Below, in pieces: positions 58,984 through 64,000 of a stretch of 64,000 nt of DNA (the stretch's first letter is position 1; each line of letters starts with the position of its first letter). This DNA comes from Apricaphanius iberus (taxonomy: Eukaryota > Chordata > Actinopteri > Cyprinodontiformes > Aphaniidae): positions 62,001 to 126,000 of the forward strand of contig JAPXFQ010000393.1 of NCBI GenBank assembly GCA_028564705.1, in the 5' to 3' direction. The translations under genes and the position numbers were made by a program. The notes beneath the pieces were generated by a model. That model was not told where the DNA came from. It did no database searches and worked only from the letters and a program-made list of their open reading frames with translations.

Positions 58984-59577
58984 TTAATGCTAAATGCTGA
59001 AGTATCCCTTTAACTACAGGATACCCGTTAAATGTTAGGACAAATTAATACTGTATAACACCAACTGTAACATTTTATCATTATACATGTCTAACCCAGA
59101 AGTTGAAAGCTGTAAAATAATATGATATAGTCCCTTTAAGTGCTCAGGAGGAAAGGTGGAACATAGACAAAGGTTGCATATTCAAGTAAGCTACCTTGAT
59201 ATGATTCTAAAGTACAATTATTGTTATCATACCTAGTTTTGTTTTTAGTGCTCCTTTGCTTTATGATTTTTATTTTATTTTAAGTTTTTATTTTTTTGAG
59301 AGTTAAGTGCAAACATTCAAAACAGTCTGCTTGGTGACAGTGTATCATCCTGAAATAGTATGCTTAAAAAGTTTGACATGGATGAGGCCAGCTTTACTCT
59401 ATACATTTAGAGGCATTAATTATTTCTGATGAATAAAAAAGGTTTGATTGAACCCCTTCAAGACGCAACCCATCTCTCAGACTTTGATTAAAAACAGAGC
59501 TAAGACAGATTCAAAGCATAACTGTACTGGTTTACAATGGCAAGATCTTCCTTGTTCTTGTCATTTCTGAACATGCT

Positions 59578-60275
59578 TAAAAACAATCTTTAAATTCACA
59601 ATAGGAAACAGAAATACAATATATCTGATTAAATAGTTTACCGTGCACTGAACATAAAGTTGATCATCGGTGCATTTCAAAGCTTTGTGAATTCTTGAAT
59701 ATGGTTACGCCTTAACATTCCAGCATTTTGCTGTTGTTTTTTTGTTTTTTTCTGGGCATGTGCCATGACCCTTGAAGGTCGCACTGATGGCAGAAGCAGA
59801 ACTCTCGCGGTAAAGAACTACATGTATTGTAGTTAATTTTCCGGAGCTGGTTTTTCCCTTTTTGTTTTTTTCCTGTTTTATCACACTTATTGTTTACCTG
59901 GATTAATCACTTTATTAGACTTTAATCAGACCCATATGAATATTAAATCAAATGTTTTAGTTGAAGATGGATCGGTTTTGTCATGTTTATTGGACTACAA
60001 AGTGGTAAACTTTTTTCCCGGCAGGGGGTTGATTACAGTTATGATTTTATCCTTGATTGGCCGACATAAATGTAATCAGAAGACCCTTTGCTTTCTAATG
60101 ATATAAAATGAGGATAAGTTCATAGAAATTAGATGAAACTGGGTAAATCCCTTATGCGATCTAGTAGTCAGCATGGGGTTAAAAACAATCCTTAAATTCA
60201 CAACAGCAACAGAAACACAAGATATTTGATCAAATAGTTTACAGTGAATTGAATATAAAGTTGATGATTTGTAAT
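59578..60275. repeat. Direct duplication of about 95 bp, 600 bp apart
   Basis: 59578-59672 (TTAAAAACAATCTTTAAATT ... ATAAAGTTGATCATCGGT) and 60180-60275 (TTAAAAACAATCCTTAAATT ... ATAAAGTTGATGATTTGT) are direct, diverged copies. The spacer ends in GCATGGGGTTAA and a related GAACCCCTTCAAGACGC lies before the first copy at about 59450. Confidence 0.65.
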
Positions 60276-61339
60276 GTTATAAAGAAATGTGGAACAACAG
60301 TGGGCTACATGTTTCCTGTAGATCCAGATACAGTTTGAAAAAAAAAAAGATAAAAGCAGCTAGTATCCAAAACGTGTTATGGTTATTCCATGCAAAACTG
60401 AAATGCCATTTATCTTTATTCCTAACTTCCAGGTGCTCAGAAATGTGATCAAAGAATCAGAGCAGCTTTCATAGTAGGTATTTACATTTAACGGTGTACA
60501 ATTAGGGTTGGAATCATGTTAAGTCCATTTGAAAGAAAGCAAATTCACAAGTTCTCAACACTTGTAATTTTAAGTCATATACCTGTATCCTTTCAATAAC
60601 GATGCATACAATGATAACGTTTTTAAAGGTATTTTTGTCCCCACATTCTATCATAGAATATGATTAGACATCAATTACCATAATAAACCACAAGGAAAAA
60701 CAAGCAAACAAATCAAAAAACAGGGATAATAAATTGCTTCTAATTAAAACCTAATTTTCTTTTCACTAAAGCTGCTTCCAATCCTAGGCCATGATTGTCT
60801 GTCCAGAAGAGGTTAAATACATTACATTTCTGGAAAAACCTAAATGGCATTTCTAACAGAGCACATATTGATTCCAGAAATCTGAGTATCAAGTGCAGTT
60901 GACAGCAGCCCTGCATTGGAGTGCTGAATGAACCAATGGTCCCTTGATTCAGAAAGTGGAGACGAATGACAGGCATAACACAAGACGATGGGGGCTCCGG
61001 ATTTTATTTTTTAACATGATGGTACGGGGAAATAGATGAATCTCCTATTTCTCAAATGCCAATTTCCAAGTTGCTGCCAGAGATGCTCTTTCTATTTATT
61101 ACTGCATATCAATTATTTAAACAGAGGCTAACAGCAGGGAGGATAGGCTTATATTATTCAGGTCCATGGACTGGGTTATACATCTCCAAAAATGTGAGAT
61201 AGATAAAAAATTGTTCCGCTTATGACACAAGCTGGTAATTTTTTTATTATTTATTTATTTAACAAATTGTAATCAGAAATATGCTAGAACATTTTTAAAA
61301 ACTTTCTGTGGATGAAGAAAATGACTCAAAAACATTTGA

Positions 61340-61610
61340 TTATGTTAAAAAATGAGATTTTTAAATCAAAACTTAAAACGCATCTTTTTAAAATGGCTTT
61401 TAGTTCCCAGTAGTGCGGTGACACTTTTAATTTTAATTTATTTTAATTTACTTTTATTCTATTTTTTATTAATTTTCTGTCATTTATTACTGTATTTGTG
61501 TTGCTGTACTAGTGTGTTGCTTACTCTGTTGTAAAGCACCTTGGTTCACCTATCGGTCGATGGAAGGTGCTATATAAATAAAATACATTTACATTTACAT
61601 TTACATTACT
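61340..61610 (+). repeat. L2-type LINE 3' end with (ACATTT)n tail
   Basis: On the + strand it reads FKSKLKTHLFKMAF (from about 61360), the usual ORF2 C-terminus. The 3'UTR AAAGCACCTTGG...GTGCTATATAAATAAA and a tail of ACATTT repeats (61588-61609) follow. Confidence 0.7.
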
Positions 61611-62685
61611 TCACATAACATAAATCTGTATTTTTCTGTGTGTACTGTATTTCATGCACTGCTATGACAATGTTGAAAGGTCAAATAAGAGAAAATGTCT
61701 ATTTCATCCTTTTGTCCCCCACATCAGATTAAAGTGTATCAATTAAATTAAGAATTGTAGGTATGTCCTCTTCATCCTCCACAGAGGACAGAAAGACTAT
61801 CGACCAAAACAGTTTTATGATTACCATCAGTACTACTTAAATGTTAACACTTACTCACAGATGAAACATAAGCTATATAAGCTAGTCTTATTTTGAAAGG
61901 AGGCTACTAAATTAGGCTTTTAATCAAGATTAAAATAGATCAAGAACGTCCTGCAAGCTGAGGCTTTTGAAACATGAAAAACTAACTTAACATACAACCA
62001 CATGACCTAAACCTTTTAACCTTAAAGACAAAGGTTGTTTTGATCTTCTACACAGAAGACATATACATTCTGCACTTACTTCCTACTGTATATGTCACAT
62101 CAAATTTTATACAAAGTAAGGATGTTGTATTCTTTTCCTTTTATACCCTATTTTATCAACTCAAACCACATTTAGAGATCACTAGATACATTTATGTTGA
62201 CATCTTTGGACCTTTTAGTTTTCAGCCACAGTTTAGAACAAAAGGCAAACAATCTTATTTAAGGAATATTAAGGATTATTTTAGTGTTAAGATGCCAGTC
62301 GCCTGGGCTCAAAGTGGGGGTTGTATTATTAAACAAAAAACTGATTTTATTTACAAAGAAAAAAAAAACTGGCTACAAACCAAAATGCTAAAAGCATAAG
62401 GAAATTAGCTAGAAAATAAGTTCCATTGGCTTAAGATGCAACAAAATCCATTTATCTATGATATAAGAGCCACTTACTACAATATATTTTACAATAATTA
62501 TGAAGCACTTCAACTTGCCTCTCTTCAATGTAACCTTCTCTGGTTTTTAATCAAAGTATGGCACAGATACAATATACAAACTGAATACTTTTTAACTTTT
62601 GCATTGAAGTTGTACTTAAACCTAAAACTCAGCTCTAGTTTTCTTTTGTTTTGTTTAAATGAAAACAGGATCATGTTGTAAATTT

Positions 62686-63327
62686 GGGATGGGCAATAAC
62701 TTATCGTTTGCCATATATCGTGTAAAAATTCTCCTCACAATAAAAAAAAATGTCTCCTTGTGATAATAAGTCTCATTGAGGACATAGTTTTGTGCGAGCC
62801 CGATTCAGGGTTCATGTGCAGAATAAAAAAAAGTATGGCGGAAGGTGTGAAGCTGAGAAAGAATTAGTTTTAAAGCAAGGAGCTACTTCCACAATTTGGA
62901 ACTAGTTTGGTTATAGAAAATTAGATGAGGAGCAAACTACCGTAATATGCAAAGTTCGCAGAAAAACTGTGGTTACAAAGAGTGGATACACATGCAATTT
63001 GTCCCACCATCTTAAATGCGAACACAAACCAGAGTATGAAGAATGTCTAAAGATACGCGAGGCAACAGAAGTGTAAATTAAAACTGCAATTAGGGGTAAG
63101 AAAATTCCCATCCAGATGAAAATTTGCCAACGAATTTGCTAATTACGTTCCTTATGATAAGCAAAGTAAACAATGGAATGAACTGACGGAAGCAGTGACG
63201 TTTTGTTTGACAAAAGACATGTTGCCGTTCCAAACATATAACATATAGCATATATATATTATTGTCATTTGTATCGTTATTGCAATAAATACCTGAAATT
63301 ATTGTGATATTTTTTTTAGGCCATACT
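62686..63327 (+). mobile_element. hAT element relic with decayed BED finger
   Basis: Begins GGGATGGGCAATAACTTATC and ends ...ATTTTTTTTAGGCCATAC, in the style of hAT elements whose ends contain paired CGATAT motifs. On the + strand about 62881-63076 encodes a BED-type finger: VICKVRRKTVVTKSGYTCN, then LSHHLKCEHKPEYEECLK. One of the two zinc cysteines is Arg (CKVR), and a TAG replaces an expected Trp before FGYRKLDEEQ. An ATG at 62835 is out of frame with it. All of the transposase core is deleted. Confidence 0.65.
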
Positions 63328-63894
63328 AATGTAAAAAAATCACAATATTTATTCCAAACATACTGCACTGGTTTGGTCAGTGTTTTATGTTTAATTACAT
63401 GAAAAACTAATCATGGAATCTTGAAGAAATGTTAAAATGATTACATTTTGTATGCTATTGATGTTAACATATTATATATTATATTATTTTGATAATGAGC
63501 GGAAATAGCTTAATTGTTTCCTGAGTATCTGAGTCGTTTTGAGTTTTTTCTTAGTGACAGCCTGTGAAAGAGAATTTAAAATGCTGAGCAACTGACAAAA
63601 AATGTCATCAAGAACTTTTGGGGAAAAAAGCAGTCATCACAAGTGTTCATCATTGATAACTTAACCGAAAAAAAGGTCATGAAGTCATTAAAAACAGGCT
63701 AGACTTAATTTAGTTTTATTTTCGTCCAAACTCAGCATTTGCATTTTTTTTTCATCTGTTCATTTTTAATGCAGAGTTAAGCTTACATTTTAATCCCATT
63801 AAGACTTTTTTGGTGATTCAGCTTTTCTTAGTCTTTTGTTTTGTTTTTTGTTTTTCATACGATTTCTGTTTTTTCTTTCCATGCTTTAATCATA

Positions 63895-64000
63895 TGTTTG
63901 GTTTCTTTACCACCAAATGATATAAAGCACCTTAAATTACCTTGTGTTGAAAGTGTACTAAACAAATAGAATTGCCTTGCCTTGGTCTCATCAACCTATT
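63895..64000 (+). repeat. LINE 3' tail at window edge
   Basis: AAAGCACCTTAAATTACCTT followed by GTGTACTAAACAAATAGAAT and TGCCTTGCCTTG resembles the 3' end of L2-type fish LINEs. It is the same family of tail as the start of the 52400 repeat in reverse. Confidence 0.5.

Larger units (their letters stand above)
55585..59009. mobile_element. Inner Kolobok/T2-like element with TTAA target duplication
   Basis: Left end TTAA|AGGAATACTTCACC (55581) pairs with reversed right end TTAA|AGGGATACTTCAGC (59013-59010). It holds a P2X7-tail-like ORF (57373-56798, minus strand), an 18-bp hairpin (57556-57598), a SINE-like copy (56060) and a piggyBac-like MITE (57710). Confidence 0.65.
54617..59135. mobile_element. 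Outer Kolobok/T2-like element with TTAA target duplication
   Basis: Left end TTAA|AGGGCCTATACCATG (54613) and right end, reversed, TTAA|AGGGACTATATCATA (59139-59136) are imperfect inverted repeats flanked by TTAA. This agrees with the TTAAAGGRR ends of the T2/Kolobok family described from Xenopus. Most of its 4.5 kb length is later insertions (55585-59009). Confidence 0.65.

Noticed and set aside
1..64000. CRISPR arrays, bacterial operons, rRNA or functional tRNA genes
   Set aside because: None seen; the only tRNA-like B boxes are inside SINE-type repeats.

Overview
This is a vertebrate nuclear window, almost certainly from a ray-finned (teleost) fish. The genes are split into small exons with GT..AG junctions, the intervening DNA is AT-rich, and it is packed with teleost-type repeats: Tc1-like, Kolobok/T2-like, piggyBac-like, hAT and Harbinger-like DNA elements, L2/CR1- and R4/Dong-like LINEs, and tRNA-derived SINEs. 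I cannot name the species.

Two protein genes are recognisable, arranged tail to tail. On the + strand (about 8.25-18.7 kb) lie the last exons of ppp1r12b, a myosin phosphatase targeting subunit: a 17-nt microexon, four further internal exons, and two alternative terminal exons that encode different leucine zippers. Upstream exons lie outside the window. On the - strand (52.3 kb down to 32.0 kb) lies a complete eight-exon coding sequence for synaptotagmin-2 (430 aa: N-terminal luminal segment, one membrane span, Cys/Lys-rich linker, C2A, C2B). The same PPP1R12B-SYT2 neighbourhood exists in human chromosome 1q32, which supports both calls. The roughly 13 kb between the two stop codons holds the 3'UTRs and two transposable elements but no other gene that I can support.

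Region by region: 0-8.2 kb is ppp1r12b intron with a foldback element, a Harbinger-like element and a Tc1 relic split by a SINE-like repeat. 8.2-18.7 kb is the ppp1r12b 3' part. 18.7-25.3 kb holds its 3'UTR or intergenic DNA with a MITE and a 1.8-kb terminal-inverted-repeat element carrying an unclassified ORF. 25.3-32 kb is probably syt2 3'UTR. 32-52.3 kb is syt2, whose introns contain an L2-like LINE fragment, an intact Tc1-like transposon (DD38E) and an R4/Dong-type retroelement inside a MITE. 52.3-64 kb lies upstream of the syt2 start codon (5'UTR introns or promoter side) and holds a nest of three TTAA-targeting DNA transposons, one carrying a P2X7-tail-like ORF, plus LINE tails and a hAT relic with a decayed BED finger.

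The best candidates for something under-described are the TTAA nest with its P2X7-tail-like ORF, the 22.6-24.4 kb element, the intact DD38E transposon and the paired ppp1r12b terminal exons.
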